A stretch of 64,000 bases of DNA, from assembly GCF_046557915.1 (NCBI RefSeq), contig NZ_JBHEBG010000001.1, forward strand, positions 496,001 to 560,000. The letters are read 5' to 3'. The DNA is from JBHEBG01 sp046557915 (GTDB lineage Bacteria; Bacteroidota; Bacteroidia; Flavobacteriales; Flavobacteriaceae). Made by a program: the position numbers and the translations under genes. Within the stretch, counting starts at the first letter, position 1, and each line of letters opens with the position of its first letter. The notes beneath the pieces were generated by a model that had not been told where the DNA came from, made no database searches, and saw only the letters and a list, made by a program, of their open reading frames with translations. Positions 53,960 to 63,397 of the stretch are shown here, piece by piece.

Positions 53960-54685
53960 ATGAAATGTATAATTATTGACGATGAGCCCTTGGCTATAGA
54001 AGTATTGGAAGATTTTTGCGGGAAAGTTGATTTCATGACCGTGGTAGGAACCTTTACAAATCCCTTGGAAGCCATTGGGATAATAAAAGAAAAAAAGGTC
54101 GATCTTATCTTCTGCGATATTGAAATGCCGCAAATCAGCGGTTTAGATTTTATCCGTTCACTGGACAATAGGCCGTTGTTTATTTTTACCACCGCCTATT
54201 CTCAATATGCTGTGGAGGGATTTGACCTAAATGCGGCCGATTACCTGGTGAAACCTATCCCGTATAACCGTTTTATAAAGGCAGTATCCCGGGCCAAGGA
54301 ACTCTGTACCCATAAAGAGCGACAAGTAGAGGCCAATGTTTTTTCCTCGGTTGGGGAATCCAATGATGCCCAAAAATACATTTTTGTAAAAGCGGAATAC
54401 GAGAGCATCAAAATTAATTTAGACGATATTGAATATATACAAGGTCTTAAAGACTATTTAAAAATTCATATCGCCAATAAGAACAGTACCATCCTTACCC
54501 TTATGAGTTTTAAGGAAATGCTGGACAGGCTTCCCGTAAATCAGTTCTTACGGGTTCATAAATCTTATATCGTCAATGTTGAGTATATAAAAACAGTACA
54601 ACGAAACAGAATTGTGATCAATGACATTCGCATCCCTATCGGGGAAAGTTACAAGGCGCATTTCTTTTCCATTTTGGGCCTATAG
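53960..54685 (+). CDS. LytTR-type response regulator
   Basis: A 241-residue regulator. The receiver domain has the acidic pair in IIIDDEPLA, phosphoacceptor Asp53 (LIFCDIEMP) and Lys in YLVKPI. The C-terminal LytTR DNA-binding domain begins near residue 135 and reads IFVKAEYESIKINLDDIEYI, LKDYLKIHI, FLRVHKSYIVNVEYI and RIPIGESYKAHF. It is the last gene of the module, and its stop is 17 bases from the convergent saccharopine-dehydrogenase-like gene. It probably controls the Kelch/DUF4270 genes; direct-repeat LytTR sites were not obvious to me. Confidence 0.95.
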   Translation: MKCIIIDDEPLAIEVLEDFCGKVDFMTVVGTFTNPLEAIGIIKEKKVDLIFCDIEMPQISGLDFIRSLDNRPLFIFTTAYSQYAVEGFDLNAADYLVKPIPYNRFIKAVSRAKELCTHKERQVEANVFSSVGESNDAQKYIFVKAEYESIKINLDDIEYIQGLKDYLKIHIANKNSTILTLMSFKEMLDRLPVNQFLRVHKSYIVNVEYIKTVQRNRIVINDIRIPIGESYKAHFFSILGL

Positions 54686-54701
54686 AAAGTTCTTTTTTAC
54701 C

Positions 54702-56012
54702 TTAATTTTCTATGGTCTCCATCATGGATATACCCAATTTCTTCAATTCGGCGAGAATAGGGGTATAGATAGTTTTTTTAATCGGGATTTGGACCCCTTT
54801 CTCATTAATTTTTCCTTCCAGGATCATCTTTACGCCAATAGCAGCTGGCAATGCCACCGTACGGGCTATGGCAGTATAGTCTTGGTTCCCGTAATTTAGC
54901 ATTCTGGAAACAATGTTTTCCTTTTGGCCGTTTGCCCGGGTAACGCGAAAAGTATGTTGCATAAGAACCATATCCCTTTCCGAATCTTCCATCATCATTT
55001 TATGCACCATTAAATCGGAGGTTAGGTCAAATGCCGAGCCTTGTTCTAGATGAACAGGGCCTGCATCCAACACCCCCAACCATTCGATAGCTTTTAATCC
55101 TTGGTGTTCATCATCAATATTAAACCTTTCCTTAATATCCTCCTTTAAAGTATGGGCATTGAGGTTGTTTAACTCGGCGGTGACCTGCGCAAATGTTTTC
55201 CCTTTAAGGTTCAACTGGCCATAGTCCGTTAATTTTAATGCTTTAAGAAGATCTAGCGCTTCGCACCAGTTTTCATATCGAAAAGTCCCCCTGTACATTG
55301 TAGTAACTTCAGGGATTCCATAGAGATCTATATAGGCAAGCGAATCGCGATTGGGATAAACGTACATGCTTTCGACCTCGGGAAAATCTATCATTAATGG
55401 ATCCTTGAATAAATCTGTCGTGTCCAAGTTTACCACTTTTCCATTTTTTAAGAACTGTGCCCCATTGTTGCTTGCCATAACCACGCCTTTCGGAGACCAA
55501 GAAAATTTATATCGAAATGGGTTGTTAGATGCCTCCGGGGCACAAAGCGCACCGCACAAAGAATAAAACTCATCAATTTTACCCTCCTCCGCATGTACCC
55601 TGTCTATAATCTCCATTGCCGTCATATGGTCATATCCGGGATCTACGCCCAACTCATTTAAAATAAGGATTCCGGCATTTTTAGCGGAAGTGTTCAATTC
55701 AGCCATTTCCTGGGAAACATAAGAGGTTGTAAGCATGTTCTTTTTATGGGCAATGCATTTTTCTGCAATGGCCACATGGTAGGTATATGGGAGCAGGCTT
55801 ACGATAATATCGTGCTCCTTTATGAGCTGATCCAGAATATCGATTTCATCCATGGTCCAAGAAATGGCCTCACCATTTGTATATCCTTTCAAAACCTTTT
55901 CCGCCTTTTCTTTTGTGCGACTGGCCAAGGTTACTGCATAATTATTGTCCAGTAAATAATGGGCCATGGGTTTAACTACCATTCCGGCACCTAAAATCAG
56001 GATTTTTTTCAT
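54702..56012 (-). CDS. Saccharopine-dehydrogenase-family oxidoreductase
   Basis: A 436-residue protein with N-terminal Rossmann motif ILILGAGMVVKPMAHYLL, an NADP-type second strand (LASRTKEKAEKVL), VSLLPYTYHVAIAEKCI and ELGVDPGYDHMTAMEIID, typical of the fungal LYS9/plant LKR-SDH saccharopine reductase group. It probably acts in lysine turnover or a related imine reduction; the physiological reaction is not proven in Bacteroidota. The last 30 residues are duplicated as a decayed copy at 48409-48552. The start lies 31 bases past the stop of the FG-GAP lipoprotein gene on the same strand, so it may be the end of that operon. Confidence 0.87.
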   Translation of the reverse strand: MKKILILGAGMVVKPMAHYLLDNNYAVTLASRTKEKAEKVLKGYTNGEAISWTMDEIDILDQLIKEHDIIVSLLPYTYHVAIAEKCIAHKKNMLTTSYVSQEMAELNTSAKNAGILILNELGVDPGYDHMTAMEIIDRVHAEEGKIDEFYSLCGALCAPEASNNPFRYKFSWSPKGVVMASNNGAQFLKNGKVVNLDTTDLFKDPLMIDFPEVESMYVYPNRDSLAYIDLYGIPEVTTMYRGTFRYENWCEALDLLKALKLTDYGQLNLKGKTFAQVTAELNNLNAHTLKEDIKERFNIDDEHQGLKAIEWLGVLDAGPVHLEQGSAFDLTSDLMVHKMMMEDSERDMVLMQHTFRVTRANGQKENIVSRMLNYGNQDYTAIARTVALPAAIGVKMILEGKINEKGVQIPIKKTIYTPILAELKKLGISMMETIEN

Positions 56013-56042
56013 CGTGTAATTTGGATTGTGACTCTTTTAGAA

Positions 56043-59000
56043 CTAGTGGATTGATAAAGCAATTAGCTTTAAATCATTGTCGTTTCTTGCGACCAAAATG
56101 GCGGTGTCCCCATTTGGCCCTAATGTTATTGAACGTATCTTTTTAACATCACCGTCCAGGGCAAAACCGCTTTCGCCATAGCTGGCAGGGGTAAACTGTG
56201 CGTTGCCGTTTCCTTTTAAAAGCATTCCAATACTGGCATCGCTTCTTGGGGTTTCTACTTCAGATTGATATAAATTACCCGCCACAAGAATATCCTTAAA
56301 ACCATTACCATCGAAATCGTCCACATAAATATCATTAATTGCGGAGGTTTGGGCCTCATTGGGTAAAATGTGAAGTGTAAATGTACCGTGCCCTAAATTT
56401 TCCAAATATACGGAGGCGAATATATTGGCCTGCAAGTGCAAGGCTTCTTGCAGCTTTTCCCGGCCGTAGACCTGGACCAGATTAGCGGATCCAAAACTGT
56501 CGTAGGTTGGGAACTTTTTCTTTAAAAAAGGCATTTGTTGCGAAGAGCATTCCCTGCCGCGCAGTGGGAAGAGATCTCCCTGGTTGTAATAGCCAAGTAC
56601 AATATCATTTGTGCCATTATCATCAAAATCAGTGGAATATACCTCAAACGGCTCCTCGGCAGAGGCCTTGTATTTGTAATTTAGCCCAAGATTACCAATA
56701 ATATAATCCATATCGCCATCGTTATCCATATCTTCTTCCTCAATGCTGTTCCACCAACCTTGCGTTTCGGACAATATGGACGGGTCATTTATTAAAGTTC
56801 CATTCTGGTTTCTAAAAAACACTATTTTGGTCCATTCCCCTACCACAATCAAATCCGTTTGTCCGTCCGTATCAAAATCTGTCCAAAGTGCATCGGTGAC
56901 CATGCCCAAATCCTCCATTTCTGGGGCCTTAGTATCTGTAACATCCGTATAAATGCCGTTTACGTTCTCCAACAATCGACTGGATTCTGAATGTGGATAT
57001 TTTTGAGGAAAGAGCCTACTTCCAACAAAAAGATCTAAATCGCCATCCTTGTCAAAATCAAAAGGCTTTACACAGCTTCCGCTTAAATTCAATTTAGGCA
57101 ATCTTTTATTTTCTCTAGTGAAGACCCCATTGTTGTTAATGTACAATCGATCTCTATATTGCAAGTGATTTGTTGGCCATTCGTTACCGCCACTGACTAC
57201 GTACAAATCCAAATCCTTGTCATTGTCCACATCTAAAAACACAGCGTCCACATCCTCATATTCTTTATCGTTGTGCCAAGTTATGAGATTGGTAGAAACA
57301 AAAGACCTATCCCTGTTTTGTAAATAAAGTGCCGCAGGAAATCCTTTTGCCCCGCCGACAAAAAAGTCTTCCAGCCCGTCGTTGTTTACATCGCCCACAG
57401 CCAAAGCCGGGCCAAATTGGGACATTTTATGGGGCAGCAAGCTTTCTTTTTTAAAATCGTCAAAATGGTTCTCCTCATGCTTATGAGAAATGCTCCAGTC
57501 TTTTGTAATGTCCTTAAATGTATGGCGATTAGCCTCCTTAGGCATTACCTTGGGAGCGATAGCATTCTTGTAATCCACCAATAACCTTTGATTGGCCGCA
57601 ACATTGTTCAACGACTGCATTTTACCATCGGGCCAAATGATCTTTATGGTTTTGGCCATGACCAGAGTATCCAACCCTACATGTAAGATAGGTGCCACTG
57701 CCGACTGATAGCCGCGTGTTGGATAGTTTTCAACGTATTGGGAACTGTTTTCCGCTTGGACCTCAACTCGTACCCCAACCCCAAACGGGTTTTTAGAACT
57801 TCCTTTAAACCAAAATTGCAGGTAGTTCTTTTTGGTATTGTTTTTTAAAACGGTTGCTTCCTCATCAACATTATTTATGATCAGGTCTAAGTCCCCATCG
57901 TTGTCCAAATCCCCATAGGCAGCACCATTGGAAAAGGTGTTTTTTGAGATTCCCCACGCTTTGCCGGTATTTGTAAACGTTAGGTCGCCATTATTCTTAA
58001 AAAAATAATTCTTAGTCTTTCTCTGTGGTGTTTTCCGCACCAATTCTTCTATGACCTTTGGAATTTTTTCGCCATTTTTTTGGGCTTCCTCAAGACGCTC
58101 TAGTTTGTACTTTCTAAAATCGTTGTTTCTGAAATCTCGCTTTAATCCGTTGGTAACGACAATATCTTTAAGCCCATCGTTATCGAAATCACCAAAAAGC
58201 GGACCCCAGCTCCAATCGGTATTGGATACGCCCGCTAGATGTGCAATATCACCAAAAGTGCCATTTCCATGATTCATTTGTAGTGCATTGAACATATACT
58301 GATAATGAAACCCATGGTCCACAGCATGGTTAAATGCCTGGGGGTCCATACCACTCATACTGGTCTTAATACCATAATTATCTTCCGCTACCATGTCCAA
58401 GGACATTATATCTAAAAGGCCGTCATTATTGAAATCTGCCATATCGGTCCCCATGGAAAAATTAGAGGTATGGGGGATAGCAGTTTTCAATTGCTCTGAA
58501 AAGGTGCCATCACCATTGTTATAGTATAAATAATCCTGTTCCACATAATCATTGGCCACGTAAATATCTGGCCACCCGTCTTGGTTTAGATCGCCGACAG
58601 ACACCCCCAGCCCAAAACCTAGGGAATTACCGATTATCCCTGATTCTTTTGAAACATTGACAAATTTGCCAGAATCGTTCCGATACAATCGGTCCCCGGA
58701 CAGCTCATTTTCTTCTTCCTTAAAATTCTCTGGGTTGTTGGTATTGATGGGCGTTACGTTGTGGTTTAACAGAAACATATCCAAATCGCCGTCCTTATCA
58801 TAGTCAAAAAATGAGGCCTGGGTACTGTACCCCGAAAAATTAAGGTTGTATGCTTGGGCAACTTCGGTGAAGGTGCCATTTTTATTGTTCAGAAATAAAA
58901 GGTTCTCCCTGTTTTGAGCTTTTCCTTTCCCGGATTTACAAACGTAGATGTCTAACCAACCATCGGCATTTACATCGGCCATGGTTGTTCCTGTGGTCCA

Positions 59001-59372
59001 TCCAAATGTACCTTTTACTCCGGCCTTCTCCGTAATATCCTCAAACTGAAAATCACCCTTGTTCCTATAGAGTTTATTGTCCTTAAGATTTGAGGTAAGG
59101 TAAATGTCTGCCAATCCGTCATTATCAATATCCCCTATTGCCACCCCGCCCCCATTGTAAAAATACTCGTAGACCATACTGTTCATGGCACTACTCTCCG
59201 GTATTTCATTTACAAAATGGATTCCGCTCTGGGAAGAAGGGACATCCGTGAACAACACGGTGTTCTCCACTTCTTCATTTTTGGGCATAGTTATAGTTTC
59301 GTCTTTGCACGATATAGCAAAAAGACAACAACTTACCCCATACAATGCTAAAATCTTAATTCCTTTCCTCAT
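56043..59372 (-). CDS. FG-GAP/VCBS-repeat lipoprotein with ASPIC/UnbV domain (CRTAC1-like)
   Basis: A 1109-residue surface or periplasmic lipoprotein. The signal ends in a lipobox AISC then KDETITMPKNEE. Two beta-propeller blocks of FG-GAP/VCBS repeats, each with a calcium-binding DxDxDGxxD-type loop (for example DIDNDGLADIYL, DYDKDGDLDMFL, DFDKDGDLDLFV), flank an ASPIC/UnbV domain at about 527-600 (GVGVRVEVQAENSSQYV, IIWPDGKMQSL, NQRLLVDY). The protein is large and calcium-rich; related proteins occur with SusCD loci. It follows the GH31-like gene by 33 bases and may bind the glycan. An enzymatic role is not shown. Confidence 0.9.
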   Translation of the reverse strand: MRKGIKILALYGVSCCLFAISCKDETITMPKNEEVENTVLFTDVPSSQSGIHFVNEIPESSAMNSMVYEYFYNGGGVAIGDIDNDGLADIYLTSNLKDNKLYRNKGDFQFEDITEKAGVKGTFGWTTGTTMADVNADGWLDIYVCKSGKGKAQNRENLLFLNNKNGTFTEVAQAYNLNFSGYSTQASFFDYDKDGDLDMFLLNHNVTPINTNNPENFKEEENELSGDRLYRNDSGKFVNVSKESGIIGNSLGFGLGVSVGDLNQDGWPDIYVANDYVEQDYLYYNNGDGTFSEQLKTAIPHTSNFSMGTDMADFNNDGLLDIMSLDMVAEDNYGIKTSMSGMDPQAFNHAVDHGFHYQYMFNALQMNHGNGTFGDIAHLAGVSNTDWSWGPLFGDFDNDGLKDIVVTNGLKRDFRNNDFRKYKLERLEEAQKNGEKIPKVIEELVRKTPQRKTKNYFFKNNGDLTFTNTGKAWGISKNTFSNGAAYGDLDNDGDLDLIINNVDEEATVLKNNTKKNYLQFWFKGSSKNPFGVGVRVEVQAENSSQYVENYPTRGYQSAVAPILHVGLDTLVMAKTIKIIWPDGKMQSLNNVAANQRLLVDYKNAIAPKVMPKEANRHTFKDITKDWSISHKHEENHFDDFKKESLLPHKMSQFGPALAVGDVNNDGLEDFFVGGAKGFPAALYLQNRDRSFVSTNLITWHNDKEYEDVDAVFLDVDNDKDLDLYVVSGGNEWPTNHLQYRDRLYINNNGVFTRENKRLPKLNLSGSCVKPFDFDKDGDLDLFVGSRLFPQKYPHSESSRLLENVNGIYTDVTDTKAPEMEDLGMVTDALWTDFDTDGQTDLIVVGEWTKIVFFRNQNGTLINDPSILSETQGWWNSIEEEDMDNDGDMDYIIGNLGLNYKYKASAEEPFEVYSTDFDDNGTNDIVLGYYNQGDLFPLRGRECSSQQMPFLKKKFPTYDSFGSANLVQVYGREKLQEALHLQANIFASVYLENLGHGTFTLHILPNEAQTSAINDIYVDDFDGNGFKDILVAGNLYQSEVETPRSDASIGMLLKGNGNAQFTPASYGESGFALDGDVKKIRSITLGPNGDTAILVARNDNDLKLIALSIH

Positions 59373-59405
59373 ATTCCAATCGGTCTGCTCCTATGGCGGG
59401 CAATC

Positions 59406-61706
59406 TCACTTAAAAGTAATCGTTGAGTGTGTATTCAACGGTAGATCTATGGATATTTCTTTAAAAAAAGTTTCGTTTGCCAATTCTGTGGCATCGATTC
59501 GGGAAACAACTCCAAAGGGCACTGTATTACCATTGACAACTGCTGAGCCGTATTTATTTAAAGGATCTAATACCCTAAGCTTCCATGTTCTATTCTTTAG
59601 TTTGTTGTTGAACTGACCTGTGGCAGGACCTATTTGAAGTATTAATTGGTTGTCTTCCCCAGGTTGTTGCTTAACTGTAGTTTTGGAATATTCTCCTTTT
59701 TGATAGTTAATAGAACGTCCATCGTCTTCATAAATAACTATTTCTTCTGTTTTTCCAGGATATAGTTCCAACCATAATGTGCTCTCTTGCTCTCCTGGGA
59801 CTATCCAATTTCGCTCTTTTCCATAACTTAATATGGCCCCTTCGGGCACAAACAGTGGCAGTTTATCAGGATCGCTTACATCATATTTCAAGACTTGCCC
59901 TCCGTCGTACTTGGTTTTGGACCAATAGTCGTACCAACCATGTCCCCGCGGTAGGTAGACCGAATGCACGTTTACATCATCATAGACCGGTGCTACCAGC
60001 AAGGATTGGCCAAACATATATTGATACGGCCACTGGTTTTTGTTGCAAGAGTTATCTTGGCCGTACTGCAACAGCATGGGCCTTGTTATGGGCATTCCCT
60101 CTAGATAGTTCTCATACGCCAAGGAATAAATGTAGGGTAGAAGTCGATACCTTAATTTTCTGTGGCGTCTAATACTTTTTTCCGCTGTATATTCATTTTC
60201 CCCTGCGGACCTGTCCGCATTGTCCTGGGTTTTGGACTTAACCAAACTGCGTTCTATAACAATGCGTTCTTTCCATTGATTTATGTCGGAGCTTACCGAC
60301 CATGGTTTTAGGTTATGCGATCGTGATACCCCCAAAAAATCAACAAACTGGTTCATACGGGCTTGGATCAACGGGGTTTTACCGTATACATCCCAGGTAA
60401 GGTAAGACATTGCTTTCATGGCACCATGTGTGTTGGTAATGGCGTTTATTTGCCATTTCATCTCGGACCACGTAAAATCCGAATCTCCTACCCATCGGAA
60501 AGGATAACGCCGCTGCCCTATCATGGCGTTTACTGGCAATTGTGTAAGTTCTCCACCCCATGGATTGGTTTCTTGCATTCTCCGGCATCCTAAAAACATT
60601 ACTCTATTATCATCACTGATATAGTTTTGTGTGCCGTTCCATATCTCGGCATCCGTAATATTATTTCTTCGGGTATCTTGCCATGTTCCAACAATCCCCA
60701 TATCCAATTTTTCCTTGTATTTTTTCCACCAGATATCTTCATCTACCAAGGTTTCCGTCCATCCATGGTTTACCCTGTTTGGGTGATTGGGTGCATTGTG
60801 GTGAATTAGCATTAAACCATAATTTTGTTGTTTTAGGGAATCTATCATTTCTGGAGGCGACAAGGGCTGCGTATAATTTACCGACCAGTCCAAACTGCCA
60901 CCCCATGTTATTTCCTTATCTCCCTTACATGCATCGCCCCAGCCAAAATCTAGAATAAGATTATCACAGGGAATATCCTTGCTTCTAAACTTAAGGGCTA
61001 CATCCATAAAGTCTTGTTGATTTCCGGAACAACTGAGATGTTGGGTCTGAAAAAACCCATATGCCTTTCTTGGAAGTAAAGGTTCTGGTCCTATCAGGGT
61101 ATTAACCTGTTTAAATAGGGCATTATAATCCGGTCCGTAGACAAAGTACTTATCCGAAATTAAATCGTCTTCTATGAAGGTTTCGGAATAGTTCTTAGTT
61201 TTAGGATTGTAGAACCAATGCGTATATCTACTGTTGAGGTTTGTTTCGTTAAAAGCACTGGCATTGTCAAAAACAGCATAGCCATCCTTAAACATTCCGT
61301 TGATAGGGCCATCGGAGGGATAAATTTTTTCCGAAGCTTTGGAGAAAATTGTCCATTCCAAATTTTTTTTATCTATGTGCAGCGAAATATCAGAGCTTTC
61401 TACGATGTATGAACCGTGGTCTTCCCTTAGTTCGCACGTTACTTTTTCCCAAGGTTCCAGATGACCATTTAAAAATGGTATTTCGTATTTTTTTGGGAAT
61501 TTAACGCTGTCAAGCTTCGATATCCGAAACCTGAACATGGTAGGTGTGTAAAATGAAATCTCTACGGAATCACTTATATAAATTTTAGTGGAATAGGCAT
61601 CGTATTTTATACGGTCGACATTTTTCCTGTCCGAACACGATAGAGCAAGAACTCCAATGAGTACGGTGCTTGTTAAAATCAAAGTTGCTTTTTTAAAAGG
61701 AATCAT
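59406..61706 (-). CDS. GH31-family-like glycoside hydrolase lipoprotein
   Basis: From ATG 61706 the protein has 766 residues with a signal and lipobox LALSC (Cys24); upstream starts lack a signal. A beta-sandwich N-domain precedes a TIM barrel with DNLILDFGWGD at about 248-258, MGIVGTWQDTRRN at about 336-348 and PFRWVGDSDFTWSEMKWQI at about 402-420. The last matches the GH31 acid/base motif (Asp408). The C-terminal beta domains include SLLVAPVY and LPRGHGWYDYW. The nucleophile motif is atypical: WQDTRRN replaces the usual W-D-M-N-E. It is downstream of susCD but behind a terminator. Substrate is probably an alpha-glycoside; not defined. Confidence 0.82.
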   Translation of the reverse strand: MIPFKKATLILTSTVLIGVLALSCSDRKNVDRIKYDAYSTKIYISDSVEISFYTPTMFRFRISKLDSVKFPKKYEIPFLNGHLEPWEKVTCELREDHGSYIVESSDISLHIDKKNLEWTIFSKASEKIYPSDGPINGMFKDGYAVFDNASAFNETNLNSRYTHWFYNPKTKNYSETFIEDDLISDKYFVYGPDYNALFKQVNTLIGPEPLLPRKAYGFFQTQHLSCSGNQQDFMDVALKFRSKDIPCDNLILDFGWGDACKGDKEITWGGSLDWSVNYTQPLSPPEMIDSLKQQNYGLMLIHHNAPNHPNRVNHGWTETLVDEDIWWKKYKEKLDMGIVGTWQDTRRNNITDAEIWNGTQNYISDDNRVMFLGCRRMQETNPWGGELTQLPVNAMIGQRRYPFRWVGDSDFTWSEMKWQINAITNTHGAMKAMSYLTWDVYGKTPLIQARMNQFVDFLGVSRSHNLKPWSVSSDINQWKERIVIERSLVKSKTQDNADRSAGENEYTAEKSIRRHRKLRYRLLPYIYSLAYENYLEGMPITRPMLLQYGQDNSCNKNQWPYQYMFGQSLLVAPVYDDVNVHSVYLPRGHGWYDYWSKTKYDGGQVLKYDVSDPDKLPLFVPEGAILSYGKERNWIVPGEQESTLWLELYPGKTEEIVIYEDDGRSINYQKGEYSKTTVKQQPGEDNQLILQIGPATGQFNNKLKNRTWKLRVLDPLNKYGSAVVNGNTVPFGVVSRIDATELANETFFKEISIDLPLNTHSTITFK

Positions 61707-61756
61707 TGTATTGATTATTGTCGATGGTATAACACGCCGGTGCATTTTAAGCAACG

Positions 61757-61807
61757 GCCCAAGAATAAAAAATACCCAAAGAATAAAAAACGGTCATCTT
61801 TGGGTAT
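61757..61807 (-). terminator. Rho-independent terminator downstream of susD
   Basis: A perfect 10-base stem pairs 61772-61781 (ATACCCAAAG) with 61798-61807 (CTTTGGGTAT) across a 16-base loop. On the minus strand it is followed by six T. It lies 41 bases past the susD stop and before the GH31-like gene. A near-repeat, AGAATAAAAAA, occurs on both sides of the left arm. Confidence 0.8.
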
Positions 61808-61847
61808 CGTAGAAAAACTAACTCAAACTAACTATTTTCATTTGATC

Positions 61848-63368
61848 TTACCATCCCGGATTCTGATTAAGGTTTTGATTAATGTTCAGCTCCTGTAATG
61901 GTATTGGAAACAAAATGTGCTTATCTTGAAAATTCTCGGCAAAGGGTTTGCCATGATCTTGCAATGTTGTTTTGATAGATTCGGTTGCGGTACTTCCCTT
62001 TTGCCATCTGTACAGATCAAACCAGCGTATTCCATATTCCATTGCCAGCTCAACCGGTCGCTCGTGATGACGGATCTGCGTACGCAAGGCATCCTGGGCC
62101 ATTGCCCCCAGGGGTGCCGCCCCTCCACGTTCTCTTACTTTGTTTATCTCTATGATAGCTTCGTTGGTTTTTCCGTTTTCGTTCAAGGCTTCCGCATACA
62201 TTAATAGCACGTCGGCAAAACGGATCAACACTAGGTTGGTTCCGTTGTAAAAATTAGTATCCTGATTGAAAGCGTATTTTTTAAAATATTTTGGGTGATT
62301 CAATTCTGAAGCAACCTCGCTATAGGGTCTCACCGCCTCATCACCCCTACTGTACATTTCCGAATTGGGGTCATCAAAGAAAATACTTTCATATACCCGC
62401 TCGCTTATATTACCGCCACCATCAACATCTGTCTTCATCTCGTCTACCAACCATTGCGATGGGTAAAACAATTCCCATCCTCCAAAGGCATATGGAGAAA
62501 CTTGAAAATTAAATACTTGGCGTTCATCATTATCGCCGGTTCTGTCTCCAGAAAACTGTATTTCAAAAACACTCTCCGGCCCATTTTCAGAACTTCCATT
62601 AAAGTTATCCTCGTAGTTGGGAAGTAGTGAATAGTCCATGCCAACTACTTCGGCAAATTTTGCTTCGGCCTCCGTCCATTTTTCCTGAAACAAATAGACT
62701 TTCCCAAGCAAAGCCTTGGCGGAACCTGTTGTTGCTCTTCCTATCCATTCCGAAGAATGACTGGCCAACATATTGCCTTCAGCCTCTTTGAGATCCGTTT
62801 CTATTTGTGCCCAAATTTCCGCTGGCGCGGCCTGAGCAGGAAAAAGGTTTTCCGGATTGGTATCAAAGGTGGTCACTAGAGGGACATTCTCAAATGCAGT
62901 AACAAGCCAAAAATAATTCAACGCTCTTAAGAATTTTGCTTCTGCAACGATTACATTACGATCTGCTTCTGATACGGCCTCTATCTCGGGAACGTTCTGT
63001 ATTACCTGATTTGCTCTCCCGATGCCCGTATAACAGGCTTGCCAAATATTAAACGGACCGCTTTCTTCCGTGGTATTGTTGAAACTAGCCGTAGCTCTGC
63101 TATATGTTTCCGCAGTATTATTGGTTACATCATCTGCACGATACGTCTTTGCAGTATATATTTCCTCAAAAAAAGCCCATTTACTTCCGGTGGCACTATG
63201 CATTGCCGCATAAGTTGCCGTTAGCGCTTGGAGAGCATGTTGGTCTGTCTTCCAAAAACTAGATTCAGACAAATCTTCTTTATTTGGAACTTCAACAAAA
63301 TCATCGCTACAGGAAGATAAGAGTCCCATAACTAAAAATATCAATATTAAATAGCTGTTTTTTTTCAT
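61848..63368 (-). CDS. SusD/RagB-family surface lipoprotein
   Basis: A 506-residue glycan-binding lipoprotein with signal and lipobox LLSSC then SDDFVEVPNKEDLSESSFWK, a classic SusD start. The centre contains TPR-like helices (KALLGKVYLFQEKWTEAEAK) and the FADVLLMYAEALNENGKTNEAIIEINKVRER helix pair. The C-terminus has RQIRHHERPVELAMEYGIRW-like sequence (RTQIRHHERPVELAMEYGIR) and the family end ILFPIPLQELNINQNLNQNPGW. It partners the truncated SusC gene 29 bases upstream; a terminator lies downstream. Confidence 0.96.
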   Translation of the reverse strand: MKKNSYLILIFLVMGLLSSCSDDFVEVPNKEDLSESSFWKTDQHALQALTATYAAMHSATGSKWAFFEEIYTAKTYRADDVTNNTAETYSRATASFNNTTEESGPFNIWQACYTGIGRANQVIQNVPEIEAVSEADRNVIVAEAKFLRALNYFWLVTAFENVPLVTTFDTNPENLFPAQAAPAEIWAQIETDLKEAEGNMLASHSSEWIGRATTGSAKALLGKVYLFQEKWTEAEAKFAEVVGMDYSLLPNYEDNFNGSSENGPESVFEIQFSGDRTGDNDERQVFNFQVSPYAFGGWELFYPSQWLVDEMKTDVDGGGNISERVYESIFFDDPNSEMYSRGDEAVRPYSEVASELNHPKYFKKYAFNQDTNFYNGTNLVLIRFADVLLMYAEALNENGKTNEAIIEINKVRERGGAAPLGAMAQDALRTQIRHHERPVELAMEYGIRWFDLYRWQKGSTATESIKTTLQDHGKPFAENFQDKHILFPIPLQELNINQNLNQNPGW

Positions 63369-63397
63369 GGTTAATATTATTAAAATTAAACGTTAGG

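Noticed and set aside
48409..54845. Transposon or integrase-driven insertion of the module
   Set aside because: No transposase, integrase, terminal inverted repeats or tRNA target is visible at either edge, so the mechanism stays open.
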